Below are positions 24,115-32,481 of a stretch of 64,000 bases of DNA, one piece after another (positions within the stretch are counted from its first letter, which is position 1; every line of letters starts with the position of its first letter). Below the pieces are notes generated by a model. That model worked only from the letters and a program-made list of their open reading frames with translations, did no database searches and was not told where the DNA came from. Source of the stretch: Thermoproteota archaeon (GTDB lineage Archaea > Korarchaeota > Korarchaeia > Korarchaeales > Korarchaeaceae); contig JAOZFN010000010.1 of NCBI GenBank assembly GCA_027492205.1, positions 1 through 64,000 of the forward strand, read 5' to 3'. The position numbers and the translations under genes were made by a program.

Positions 24115-25163
24115 GGAGGATCGAGGCGGTTGTTCTGGCCTGCCTCTCAGGCCTCGACCTGACCCTCGCGTTCGGCTACCGGCTCGGGCTCATTGAGATC
24201 GGCCCAACGCTCCTGTTCGTCCTCTCTCTGGTGGTGCTGGGGTGGCTCATCGCCAGGGCCTCTGAGGTCGCAGTCGGCGCGCTGGAGAGCTTCTCCGAGG
24301 CGGCCGGCGCTCCCCCGTATCTGACGGGAGTCTTGAGTTCACTCGCGTCCAGCCTCCCGGAGATCGCCCTGACGCTGATGGCCGTGATGTCGGGCGACCC
24401 AGAGGTCGTGGAGGTGGCGGTGCTCACCGTCATGATGAGCGTGGGCGCGGCGACCGTCATAGTCTCCGCGACGGCGGCCGTCGCCTCCATTAAGTCTGGT
24501 AGAGGCGTCGTTGAGGTCCCCAAGGAGGCCATGAGCGATGAGCTGAACGCGATCGCCTTCACGCTGACTGCCTACCTGGCCCTCTCCATGGTCTCGATGG
24601 CCAGACTCTTCTCGGGTCACTCCGACCAGCTCCCCAGAACCGTCGGCCCGATCCTGCTTTTGGCCTACCTCTCATACATAGTCATGCTGGCATCTAGGGC
24701 GGGGGGCAGGGGGAGGGGGACGGGCGGCGCCGCCAGACATCTGCTCGTGGGGCTGGCCGCGATGATCCCCGTCTTCATATCCGCCGAGGTGCTAGTCTAC
24801 CTAGTGGAGGAGCTGACGACCGCCGGGGGACTCGATGTGGTCCACGCCGCCGCGGCGCTGGCCCTGGTTGGGACGGTCCCAGAAAACGGGGTCGCCATCG
24901 TCTCCGCGGCGAAGGGGGACGTTGAGATTGGTCTCGGAAACGCGCTGAGCGGGGTCACGATACTGGCGCTGCTGGCCGTCGGGATCGTGGCAAGCGTCAG
25001 GCCGATACCCCTCGACGACTACGTTGTTGCCCAGATGGGGGTCACGACAGCCTCGGCGCTTATGCTGAAGTTCTCGGTGAGGGACGATGGCAAGATAGAC
25101 CTGGGCGAGGCGATCCTTATGGTCGCCCTGCAGGCACTGGCGTTCGACCTACTGCTGACCTGA
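24111..25163 (+). CDS. Na+/Ca2+-exchanger-family (CaCA) cation antiporter; apparent CTG start
   Basis: The polytopic protein of about 350 residues has the two alpha-repeats of CaCA exchangers: GVLSSLASSLPEIALTLMAV and LVGTVPENGVAIVSAAKGDVEIGLGNALSG. It would exchange Ca2+ or another cation for Na+ or H+. The first canonical start (GTG 24231) falls inside the first transmembrane helix. The frame is open from a TGA at 24102, and GGTGATC stands 4 nt before a CTG at 24111 that overlaps the dcd stop as CTGA. The last 47 bp overlap the convergent glycosyltransferase. Confidence 0.85.
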   Translation: MRRIEAVVLACLSGLDLTLAFGYRLGLIEIGPTLLFVLSLVVLGWLIARASEVAVGALESFSEAAGAPPYLTGVLSSLASSLPEIALTLMAVMSGDPEVVEVAVLTVMMSVGAATVIVSATAAVASIKSGRGVVEVPKEAMSDELNAIAFTLTAYLALSMVSMARLFSGHSDQLPRTVGPILLLAYLSYIVMLASRAGGRGRGTGGAARHLLVGLAAMIPVFISAEVLVYLVEELTTAGGLDVVHAAAALALVGTVPENGVAIVSAAKGDVEIGLGNALSGVTILALLAVGIVASVRPIPLDDYVVAQMGVTTASALMLKFSVRDDGKIDLGEAILMVALQALAFDLLLT

Positions 25164-25896
25164 CGTCTGCGCGTGTGGTCCGCCGCTTCGACTCTCCTTC
25201 CTCCTTCCCCGCCTGGCCCCGCCTTCTGAGGAGTAGCCTCAGGACCGTCTTCGAGAAGCGAGCTATGTCCCGGGTGGCTCGGATCTTCGACTCCTCCCCG
25301 GCGTATATGGTGCTCACGGGCACGTCCCTGAGGTGCATGCCAGCCCTAGCCAGCAGGACCAGGGACTCGGTCTCCCCCTCGTAGCCGCTCCCCTCGACCT
25401 GCAGCAGGAGCTCAGCTGCCTCTCTCCTGTAGGCGCGGAAGCCGCACTGAGAGTCGCGGATCCTGACCCTGAGCAGGACCCTCAAGATGCCCGTGGTGAT
25501 GAAGTTGGAGAGCCTCCTGACTATCGGCATTCCCTCCCTAGACCTGAAACCGACGGCTACGTCCGCGTCCTCTAGGGCGAGGATCAGCTTGGGGATCTCC
25601 TCTGGAAGGTGCTGACCGTCGGCGTCGAGGGTCACAATGATGTCTGCGCCCTCGCCCAGGGCCTCCTGAACTCCCGTCTTGAGGGCCGCCCACTTCCCCA
25701 TGTTTACGGGGTGGGCGACGACGAGCGCGCCCGCATCGCGCGCCTCCCCGGCGGTCTCGTCAGAGCTCCCGTCGTCGACCACTATCACCTGGTCCACGAA
25801 CCTCTTCGCCCGCCTGACGACGTCCCCGATCCTCCCCCCCTCGTTGTACGCGGGGATGACCGCCACGACCCTACCCTCGCTGCCCCGTGAGACCAA
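25117..25896 (-). CDS. Family 2 glycosyltransferase (dolichyl-phosphate mannose synthase-like)
   Basis: The 259-residue GT-A enzyme has VIPAYNEGGRIGDVV, VVDDGSSDETAG and the metal-binding TLDADGQHLPEEIPKL, then RDSQCGFRAYRREAAELL. It has no transmembrane segments, so it is a soluble or peripheral enzyme that probably transfers a sugar to a polyprenyl phosphate. The basic, low-complexity tail (KEEGESKRRTTRADVRS) overlaps the end of the antiporter. The TTG start lies about 38 nt from the shared TATA box at 25930-25938. Confidence 0.88.
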   Translation of the reverse strand: MVSRGSEGRVVAVIPAYNEGGRIGDVVRRAKRFVDQVIVVDDGSSDETAGEARDAGALVVAHPVNMGKWAALKTGVQEALGEGADIIVTLDADGQHLPEEIPKLILALEDADVAVGFRSREGMPIVRRLSNFITTGILRVLLRVRIRDSQCGFRAYRREAAELLLQVEGSGYEGETESLVLLARAGMHLRDVPVSTIYAGEESKIRATRDIARFSKTVLRLLLRRRGQAGKEEGESKRRTTRADVRSAVGRTPVPAGRP

Positions 25897-25929
25897 CTCA
25901 GGCCCTCTGGGTGCGGAGAGGGCGATCCG

Positions 25930-25938
25930 AAATATAAT
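25930..25938. promoter_or_regulatory. Shared TATA box between the glycosyltransferase and the HAD phosphatase
   Basis: AAATATAAT lies centrally between the divergent starts at 25896 and 25960. It is 26 nt from the HAD ATG, which is therefore leaderless, and 38 nt from the glycosyltransferase TTG. Confidence 0.55.
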
Positions 25939-25959
25939 GTATGGCCGATCGTCCCCCCG

Positions 25960-26778
25960 ATGGCCGCGCCCGTCGAAAGATACGACGGATACCTAATCGA
26001 CTTGGACGGCGTCCTCTGGGCCGGTTCCAAGACGTTTCCTGAGGCAGTGCGGACGGTGAACCGGCTTCGGTCGATGGGTAAGGCCGTAGTGTTCCTCACG
26101 AACAACTCCACGAGGAGCCGGTCGCAGTACGTGGAGAGGCTGAGGTCGATCGGGGTGGACTGGGTGGAGGAGGGGCATGTGGTGAACAGCGGGTACGCCA
26201 CCTCGAAGTACCTGGCCGAGCGTTTCGGTAGGCTCCACGTATTTCCCGTGGGCGACACCGGACTGCACGTGGAGCTGGTCCTGCAGGGTCACGCCCTGGT
26301 CTCCCAGGCGGACTGCTGGACCGGCAGGGTGGACGCGGTGGTAGTGGGGATGGACCCCAGCATAACCTACTGGAAGATAGGGGCAGCGGCGGCGGCCATA
26401 AGGAGGGGGGCCATGTTCGTCGCCACCAACCCCGACAAGACTTTTCCAACCGAGAGGGGACTCATGCCTGGTGCGGGGACCATCTTAGCGGCCCTGGAGG
26501 CCTCCTCGGGTAGGAGCCCCGAGATCAACATAGGGAAGCCCCACAGACCCATCTTCGAGGTGGCCCTCGAAGCCCTGGGCGTTGAGCGGGAGAGGGTGCT
26601 GGTAGTCGGCGACAGGCTCGACACGGATGTGGTGGGCGCAAGCGTCCTTGGACTGGACTCGGCCCTCGTCCTCACGGGGGTAGCGACCGAAGAGGACCTG
26701 AGAGAAGCGCGAGAGGGGCCAGCTTACGTCCTGAGAACGCTGGAAGACCTCTTCTCGGTTGCCTCGGGGGAGAAATGA
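25960..26778 (+). CDS. HAD-superfamily phosphatase, NagD/PGP-like
   Basis: The 272-residue protein has HAD motif I (LIDLDGVLWAG), motif II (FLTNNSTRSRSQYVERL), motif III lysine (INIGKPHRPIFEVAL) and motif IV (VVGDRLDTDVVGA). The C2-type cap between motifs II and III identifies the NagD/phosphoglycolate-phosphatase branch. Substrates could be phosphoglycolate, sugar phosphates or nucleotides. The ATG lies 26 nt from the TATA centre. All catalytic residues are intact. Confidence 0.9.
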   Translation: MAAPVERYDGYLIDLDGVLWAGSKTFPEAVRTVNRLRSMGKAVVFLTNNSTRSRSQYVERLRSIGVDWVEEGHVVNSGYATSKYLAERFGRLHVFPVGDTGLHVELVLQGHALVSQADCWTGRVDAVVVGMDPSITYWKIGAAAAAIRRGAMFVATNPDKTFPTERGLMPGAGTILAALEASSGRSPEINIGKPHRPIFEVALEALGVERERVLVVGDRLDTDVVGASVLGLDSALVLTGVATEEDLREAREGPAYVLRTLEDLFSVASGEK

Positions 26779-26802
26779 GGATGGGAGGGGTTGAGGAGAG
26801 AC

Positions 26803-27798
26803 TTAGGGGGAGTGGAACGTCTCAACGACGGATATCTCCGAAGGCTGGACGGCTCCGTCAGAGTTAGCGTCCTCCCAGAGCAAGACGAAGCCCGCGTCCG
26901 GACTCAGCCTGTTCATGTTGCTGCTGAGCCACACGAGGGCAGCCCATGTCCCGTATCGTGTGCACCCCATCGCCCCGGCCACGTATCTGGTGCCCTCGCG
27001 GAACGTGAACACGACGGCGTAGTCCCTCTTGGCCCAGTCTGCCCCGGACACGGAGTAGGTCTTCCCGATCGATCGGACCTCCATCACGATTGATCTGCCC
27101 GCCTTCGAGAAGTAGACCCCCATGTGCGAAGCCGCGGACTTGGCAGGGTTGACCACCGCCCTCCCCTCGTGGGCGAAGGGTCCGCCGACCACTATGTAGG
27201 AGGCCCTCTCGGGGAGAGACATGACTACCGTCCCTCCTATCGTGGAAGAGAACTCCTGCGCACGCTGCTCGTCCACCCGAGAGCCCACCAGCAGGTAGGG
27301 ATACCTTCCGCTCCCTCCGAGGACGCCGCCCAGCATGGAGCAGAGGGTCTCGCCGCTGGGACTCCCCTCCTCGGCCAGCACCACCTTGGACGAGGAGTCG
27401 AGCACGATCCAAGTTGGGGTGGCCCTCAGCTGGAAGGCCGTAACGAGCTCGCCGGTCCCGTCGGCGTACCTCCACCCCTCGGCCCCGATGGAGAGGAAGA
27501 ACTGGTAGTCCGCCTCAAGGTCCCTGCTGACCCCCACCGCAACCACCGCGTAGTTCAGGGGAGTCCTGCAGGCCTTGAGGGCCTGGGCGAGCTTGGGCAG
27601 GTCCGTGCGGCAGTGCGGACAGTTGTGCTGGAAGAACACAAGGACGACCGCGTCCCACATCAGGTTCTCCGACGAGATGACCGCCCCGTCCTTGGTCGTG
27701 AGGGAGAATGACACCCTCTGCCCAACGGTGGGCAGGGCCGCCAGGGTGAGCGCCTGAAGGAGCATCAGCGCCGCGAGCGCAGCGGCCGGGGTTCGCAT
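26803..27798 (-). CDS. Secreted thioredoxin-like protein with C-terminal S-layer-like/EF-hand module
   Basis: A signal peptide (MRTPAAALAALMLLQALTLA) leads into a TlpA/redoxin-type domain with a CPHC active site (VFFQHNCPHCRTDLPKLAQAL) and cis-Pro (RATPTWIVLD). The last 110 residues contain YIVVGGPFAHEG, DYAVVFTFREG, GCTRYGTWAALVWLSSN and EDANSDGAVQPSEI. This is the module that also ends the DOMON protein at 10.8 kb. It is an extracytoplasmic thiol-disulfide enzyme, probably tied to the cell surface. The ATG is 26 nt from AATATTTAA and so looks leaderless. The 3' end lies 24 bp from the HAD stop. Confidence 0.8.
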   Translation of the reverse strand: MRTPAAALAALMLLQALTLAALPTVGQRVSFSLTTKDGAVISSENLMWDAVVLVFFQHNCPHCRTDLPKLAQALKACRTPLNYAVVAVGVSRDLEADYQFFLSIGAEGWRYADGTGELVTAFQLRATPTWIVLDSSSKVVLAEEGSPSGETLCSMLGGVLGGSGRYPYLLVGSRVDEQRAQEFSSTIGGTVVMSLPERASYIVVGGPFAHEGRAVVNPAKSAASHMGVYFSKAGRSIVMEVRSIGKTYSVSGADWAKRDYAVVFTFREGTRYVAGAMGCTRYGTWAALVWLSSNMNRLSPDAGFVLLWEDANSDGAVQPSEISVVETFHSP

Positions 27799-27817
27799 CG
27801 GGGCGCGTCGCCCGCGA

Positions 27818-27828
27818 CCAATATTTAA
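27818..27828. promoter_or_regulatory. Shared TATA-like element between the thioredoxin-like and SplB genes
   Basis: CCAATATTTAA has its centre 26 nt from the left ATG. On the right the message would have a leader of tens of bases carrying GGAGGTG (27866-27872) before the radical SAM gene. Confidence 0.45.
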
Positions 27829-27910
27829 CGTGTCCCGAGCCGCCGGCAGCTCGGGCACCCGAGAAGGAGGTGCGCTTGGACGCTTGGGTCCTGAGCAGGC
27901 GGGCGCCGTC

Positions 27911-28705
27911 GTGAGGCCGGTTTTTGCGAAATCCGCGCTGACCCGCAGCAGAATAGAGGGCATAGACTACGCCGTGAACCCCTACTACGGCTGCCTGCAC
28001 GGCTGTCGATACTGCTACGCGGCGTGTATGACGATGAGGCGATTCCCCGATCACGTGTGGGGGCTCCACGTCCACCCAAAGGTTAACGTCCACCGCCTCC
28101 TAGACAGAGAACTCTCGTCGGCGAGGCCAGGGCTCGTAGAACTCGGCACGTCCACAGATCCCTACCAGCCCATCGAGTCCAGGTTCCAGTTGACCAGACG
28201 CTGCCTGGAGGTCCTCTCCCGCCACTCGGGGTTCGACGTCGCCCTGCTGACCAAGTCCCCCCTTGTCCTGAGAGACCTCGAGGTCCTGAGGGCGGTCGAC
28301 GCGGAGGTAGGGCTCTCGCTCAGCGGCCTAGGGGGTGCCTTGTGGCTCCTCGAGCCGAGGGCGCCCCCCGCAGAGGCGAGGCTGGCGGCGCTCAGGAGGC
28401 TGTCCTCTGAGGGGCTGAGGACGTTCGCGTTCATATCTCCGGTGCTGCCTGGAATCACCGACAGGCAGATCCAATCACTCCTGAGGGCCGTCGCAGGGGC
28501 GAGGCCGAGTAGGGTGCTCGTGGACGCGCTGAGGTTCAGACCGGGCGTCCTCAGGTCAATGAGACAGGCACTATACAGCTCACCCGACCTGCTGAGAGAG
28601 CTGGAATCCTACGCGTCCGACCAGTTGGGGTGGCTTCAACGAGTGAGGGCCGCGATGGAGGAGTCGGCCGAGGGGCTCGGCCTCACCGTGGAATTCCTGT
28701 TCTGA
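27911..28705 (+). CDS. Radical SAM protein, SplB/spore-photoproduct-lyase-like
   Basis: The product of about 264 residues has FAKSALTRSRIEGIDYAVNPYYGCLHGCRYCYA, with the radical SAM CxxxCxxC (CLHGCRYC), then HPKVNVHRLLDREL and GTSTDPYQPIE, which places it in COG1533 (DNA repair photolyase-like). Archaeal members are uncharacterised. The GTG at 27911 gives the usual N-terminus, but no ribosome site precedes it. A TTG at 27884, 11 nt after GGAGGTG, would add nine residues. It is convergent with the glutaredoxin-like gene. Confidence 0.85.
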   Translation: MRPVFAKSALTRSRIEGIDYAVNPYYGCLHGCRYCYAACMTMRRFPDHVWGLHVHPKVNVHRLLDRELSSARPGLVELGTSTDPYQPIESRFQLTRRCLEVLSRHSGFDVALLTKSPLVLRDLEVLRAVDAEVGLSLSGLGGALWLLEPRAPPAEARLAALRRLSSEGLRTFAFISPVLPGITDRQIQSLLRAVAGARPSRVLVDALRFRPGVLRSMRQALYSSPDLLRELESYASDQLGWLQRVRAAMEESAEGLGLTVEFLF

Positions 28706-28712
28706 GCCCAGC

Positions 28713-28940
28713 TCAGGCCTTCGAGGCATGCACGAGGTAACTCTTCACGAGTTCCAAACCCGGCAGCACAGTCCTTCCCGTGACGAGGGCCGGTGTGACG
28801 GCCGTGCCGATCGACTGGACGAGGTAGGGGGCGACCCGTGGGTCATCGGCGTAGACGACCTTCACGTCCACGCCCAGAGACCTGGCCAGCCTAAGGACCT
28901 CTTCGCTCTCGGGCTGCTCTCTCCTGACCAAAAGTATCAT
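28713..28940 (-). CDS. Small glutaredoxin/thioredoxin-fold-like protein without CxxC
   Basis: The 75-residue product has the start of a glutaredoxin fold: an initial strand (MILLVRREQPESEEVLRLA), a second strand (VDVKVVYADDP), the cis-Pro turn TPALVTGRTVLPG and a last helix. The position of the CxxC holds REQPES, so it cannot be a standard redox enzyme. I use the ATG at 28940, near a CCTTATCACC element; a GTG at 28958 would add six residues. It may bind a partner or metal, but this is speculative. Confidence 0.6.
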   Translation of the reverse strand: MILLVRREQPESEEVLRLARSLGVDVKVVYADDPRVAPYLVQSIGTAVTPALVTGRTVLPGLELVKSYLVHASKA

Positions 28941-29034
28941 TGCCACGTGCCCACCCACCCTTCGACGGTGATAAGGGGAACGGGGTGGGCTTCAGGTCCG
29001 ATATCTTCATTTTCTCCCGGGGGGCGGCGCGCGC

Positions 29035-30195
29035 GTGCAGGCAGAGGGGCGGGTGGTCATCTTCTCCGGCCCCGCGGGGAGCGGGACCTACGAGAGAATG
29101 TTAGAGGCGGCGAGGCTCGCGGAGGAGTGGGGGTACGAGGTAAAGGTCGAGAGACTCTTTGACAGGATGGCGAGAGTGGCTAGGGAGAGGTACGGGCTCG
29201 AGATAACCGAGGAGAACGTGCTGAACCTCCTGAGGGAGAGGCTCATCTCTATCAGGAAGGAGGCCGTCGAGGAGATCAGGGGGGAGATCGAGAGCAGCCA
29301 GGGGTTCTACATGGTGAGGTCCCCGGCGACCTTCTTCTGGGGAGGGACGCTGATCACGGGGCTCGACCTGGACGACGTCATGAAGCTCCGGCCCGATGCC
29401 TTCATAGTAGTCGTCGACGACATCATGCCAGTGAAGGCGAGGCTGGAGGCCGATCCTGAGTGGAAGACCCAGAGGTTCACCCTCAGAGACCTAGCTTCTT
29501 GGAGAGAGCAGGAGACCACTCTAGTCGAGGAGCTGGCGAGGTGGACCAAGGCGGAGTTCTACGTGGTCGCGAGGGCCCACCCACCCCGCGTATTTGCGGA
29601 CCTGGTCGTGCACCCGGAGAAGCCAAAGGCCTACATCAGCTTTCCCATGACGCACGTGCCGCCCGACATTTACAGGGAGTTCGAGGCCAAGAAGGACAGG
29701 TTCGTTGACGAGCTGGACAAGCTGGGCATCGTGATATTCGACCCAGCGACGATGGCCGAGGGGGTCATACTGTCCAAGCTGGAGGAGTACGAGAACAGGG
29801 CCAGGTCCGAGGGGAGGGAGCCCGACCCTGGGGAGGAGCTGGAGATCACGGTTAACTACGGCGGGGAAGAGCGGGTCTACAGGTACACCTACCAGGAGCT
29901 GGCGGCCGTAGACCCCCTGGTGGAGGGACAGATCGTGAAGAGGGACTTTGCCATGATCGAGTCCGCCAACATGGTGATAGTTTACAACCCCTTGGGCATA
30001 CCGTCCCCGGGCGTGGCCTGCGAGATGATGTACGCCCACAAGGTCCTTGGTAGGGACGTCTACCTCATCTGGGGGAAGGAGGGTAGGCCCAGTCCATTCT
30101 ACACGGCGTTCTGCAACAGGCGGTTCTCGACGCCGGAGGAGTTCCTCGAGTACGCACGGACTCACGTCAGGCCCAGGTGGGGAGGGATGAGCTAG
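29035..30195 (+). CDS. P-loop (adenylate kinase-like) and deoxyribosyltransferase-like fusion protein
   Basis: In 386 residues two parts are visible. The first (about 1-185) is a P-loop kinase-like region with FSGPAGSGTYERML and VVVDDIMPVKARL. The second (about 200-375) resembles the nucleoside 2-deoxyribosyltransferase fold: KAYISFPMTHVPPDIYREF, DFAMIESANMVIVYNP and GVACEMMYAHKVLGRDVYLIW. The Glu of CEMMYA sits where these enzymes carry the catalytic Glu. The fusion may salvage or sense nucleotides. The GTG start is the first in frame after a GC-rich stretch. It stands alone on this strand before a 550-bp gene-poor gap. Confidence 0.65.
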   Translation: MQAEGRVVIFSGPAGSGTYERMLEAARLAEEWGYEVKVERLFDRMARVARERYGLEITEENVLNLLRERLISIRKEAVEEIRGEIESSQGFYMVRSPATFFWGGTLITGLDLDDVMKLRPDAFIVVVDDIMPVKARLEADPEWKTQRFTLRDLASWREQETTLVEELARWTKAEFYVVARAHPPRVFADLVVHPEKPKAYISFPMTHVPPDIYREFEAKKDRFVDELDKLGIVIFDPATMAEGVILSKLEEYENRARSEGREPDPGEELEITVNYGGEERVYRYTYQELAAVDPLVEGQIVKRDFAMIESANMVIVYNPLGIPSPGVACEMMYAHKVLGRDVYLIWGKEGRPSPFYTAFCNRRFSTPEEFLEYARTHVRPRWGGMS

Positions 30196-30748
30196 CTCCG
30201 CTCCTGAGTGAGCTCTGAAAGCTCCGAGAAGTCATCTAAAGAGGGAGGAGCAACGAGATCGACCTCCCCAGCAGACGTCCCGGCTAACTTGGGCTCACCA
30301 GCGCCTCCAGAGTGAACTGCAGGAGCACCTTAGAAAACGCCGCCCCCGCCTCAATGTAGCCTTGGCTCCCCTCGGTCGCAGCCCCCAGCGCACAACGCCT
30401 ACGCAGTGACGTCAGAAGAGAGTCCAGAGGAAAACAAGGGGACTCGCAGATCTGGGGGCATTGGAGTCGTCCTCCGCGAAGGCTTAGCCCTGGACAGCCT
30501 GGGCGGGGAGGTATGCCTTCACGCCCTCCTGGGAATCTCGGCTCTCCTCTTGGGACTTGGCCACGGGCATAGTCCGAGGGAGCTGTCGCTCGGAGATCCC
30601 CCGGTATTGACCTGCCCAGACCCGGGCCCACCCCTCACGTGCGGCGGGAGAGTCCTATTCGAGTTATGAGGTAAAAGGGCAAAGAAGAGCGGAAGTTTGA
30701 CCGCCCGCCACGGCATTATCTTCCGGCGCCCCTCCCTTGCGGGAGACC
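30196..30748. other. Gene-poor region, possibly with decayed coding sequence
   Basis: No convincing gene fills these 550 bp. On the minus strand short coding-like pieces occur in different frames: one ends SELSELTQERS just after 30195, another reads GYIEAGAAFSKVLLQFTLEALV near 30290-30360, and a third reads MPVAKSQEESRDSQEGVKAYL near 30510-30570. Stops or frame changes separate them, which would fit a degraded gene but could be chance. A TATA-like GCATTATC near 30714 belongs to the next gene. Confidence 0.3.
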
Positions 30749-31831
30749 ATGAGCTGGGGAGGGGTCGCTTCTGTCGCTCTGACCCTGATGCTGCTGGCCT
30801 CCGTTGCGTGGGCCGCGGTCTCCGCCCCCTCCTACTCACTATCCGTGTCTGTAACGCCGGGTGAGGGGTCCGTGGGTGAGTCGTTCACCACGTCGGTGAG
30901 GATAGTCATAGACGGCCTCCAGCAGGGAGATGCGGCCCACTCGATTATGTGGACCTGGGATCCAGGGGGGGTCGAGAAGTACTCCGACCACTCCCCCTAT
31001 TGGACTGACGCGGACGCGCCTGTAGACTACGAGACGACGTGGACGGTCACGGCAGACAGCCCGGGAACTTGGACCTCCTGCGTCACCCTGGTTCTCGAGC
31101 ACGCCACCTCCGACGGGGTTGAGCGCGATGAGATAACCCGCTGCTCAACCTTCGAAGTCTCCGAGCAGGGCGGGGGTGGGGGAGGCGGCGGGACCGCTAA
31201 GAGGCCCACCAGAATAACGATCCGCGTCAACCCCGACAAGGTTTCACCCGGAGAGCAGTTCAGCGTGAGCGGGGGACTCTTCGACGACAGTCAGAGCGAC
31301 TGGTGGAACCATCCGATAGCCGGAGCGAGGATAAGGGTGGTGTTCAAAGGGCAAACCAAGACAGCCACCACGTCGGCCAGCGGAGAGTGGAGCGTGGTGT
31401 TCACGGCCCCGGCCCAGGAGGGAACGTACGGGGTCAGGGCTAGCTTTGCGGGTGATTCCCAGTACGATGGGACTTCTGCCAGTGGAACGGTGAGGGTTCA
31501 GAGGCAGTCCAAGAAGAACTGCACGATTGAGCTCATCTTCCCCAGGAGGGTTCGCGTGGGGGATGTCGTCAACGTCACCGTCGTGCTTAGAGACGCCGAG
31601 ACGCACCGAGAGATCAGGGGAAAGGTTGTGACGCTCTACATCGAGGCCGAGAGCCACCGGGTGGAGTCCGGCTCGACCTTCACGATCCAGGCGAAGTACA
31701 CCGGCACTATAGACGTCGGCGCCAGGTTCGAGGGGGATGAGGAGTACAACGGGGCCTACGATCCTGGGGGGCTAATAGAGGTCTGGACGAGACCGGAGAT
31801 CACAATCACCTACGTGGGGTGTGGGGAATGA
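30749..31831 (+). CDS. Secreted Ig-like-domain protein with poly-glycine linker
   Basis: A signal peptide (SVALTLMLLASVAWA) precedes three beta-sandwich regions. The first (about 30-135) contains TSVRIVIDGLQQG. A run of eight glycines then leads to a second domain typical of Big/Ig-like repeats (ITIRVNPDKVSPGEQFSVSG, GEWSVVFTAPAQEGTYGVRA) and a third (VNVTVVLRDAETHREIRGK). No C-terminal anchor is present. I use the ATG at 30749; a TTG 12 bases upstream is possible. It is the first of three overlapping genes of the same kind, probably a surface or secreted complex. Confidence 0.75.
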   Translation: MSWGGVASVALTLMLLASVAWAAVSAPSYSLSVSVTPGEGSVGESFTTSVRIVIDGLQQGDAAHSIMWTWDPGGVEKYSDHSPYWTDADAPVDYETTWTVTADSPGTWTSCVTLVLEHATSDGVERDEITRCSTFEVSEQGGGGGGGGTAKRPTRITIRVNPDKVSPGEQFSVSGGLFDDSQSDWWNHPIAGARIRVVFKGQTKTATTSASGEWSVVFTAPAQEGTYGVRASFAGDSQYDGTSASGTVRVQRQSKKNCTIELIFPRRVRVGDVVNVTVVLRDAETHREIRGKVVTLYIEAESHRVESGSTFTIQAKYTGTIDVGARFEGDEEYNGAYDPGGLIEVWTRPEITITYVGCGE

Positions 31832-32481
31832 GAATCAGAAAGAGGAACCTCCTGGCCCTTCTACTGCTCACCCTGGCCGTGGCCCCTGCCCTTGCCCAGA
31901 CAAAGGTCTACAGGGGGGACACAGTAACGGTATCGGGGGTTGTCAAAGACGAGCTGGGGAACCCGGTGGCGGGAGCGACCGTTCAGCTCCTGGACGGGGC
32001 CACACTGCTGGACTCCACAACCACAGGCTCGGACGGGTCCTTCACCCTCACCTGGACCGTGCCGCCCGACCACCCGCTGGGGCCAAAGACCCTGACGGTC
32101 TACGTGCCTGAGCAGCCGAGCCTCTACGTGGAGGCGTCCTCCGCCTCTGTCTACGTAGAGATCTGGGCCCTGGCCGTGATCAGCGCCAGCGGGCCTCAGC
32201 GTATACACAGGGGAGACGAGGTCACGATATCGGGCTCGGTCCAGGGGATCAGCTCGGGGACCGTGGAGGTTCAGCGAGACGGAAACACGATAGCCACGGG
32301 CCCAGTCAGCGGTGGTCAGTTCAGCGTGAGCTTCACCGTGCCTAACGACTGGCAGAAGGGTCCAGTCACCCTTACGGTGACCTGTCCGAGCGGGAGCTAC
32401 GTGGACGTTCAGGAGGGCCAGGTGAGCACGGGGCTGTGGGTCAGGCCGACGATAGAGGTCACCGAGGTCTCAGGCGGATGA
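31828..32481 (+). CDS. Secreted protein with two Ig-like domains
   Basis: The 217-residue product has a signal peptide (RIRKRNLLALLLLTLAVAPALA) and two repeated beta-sandwich domains. Both open with a similar sequence: KVYRGDTVTVSGVVKDELG and RIHRGDEVTISGSVQG. Both contain the SDGSFTLTWTVP / GGQFSVSFTVP strand. This is the Big/carboxypeptidase-regulatory-like type. No anchor is visible. The ATG overlaps the stop of the preceding gene (ATGA), and its own stop overlaps the next ATG, so the three proteins are made together. Confidence 0.75.
   Translation: MRIRKRNLLALLLLTLAVAPALAQTKVYRGDTVTVSGVVKDELGNPVAGATVQLLDGATLLDSTTTGSDGSFTLTWTVPPDHPLGPKTLTVYVPEQPSLYVEASSASVYVEIWALAVISASGPQRIHRGDEVTISGSVQGISSGTVEVQRDGNTIATGPVSGGQFSVSFTVPNDWQKGPVTLTVTCPSGSYVDVQEGQVSTGLWVRPTIEVTEVSGG

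Noticed and set aside
30406-30669. An 87-codon plus-strand frame in the gene-poor gap
   Set aside because: It has no ribosome site at a sensible distance and no protein-like pattern, and it coincides with possible minus-strand remnants.
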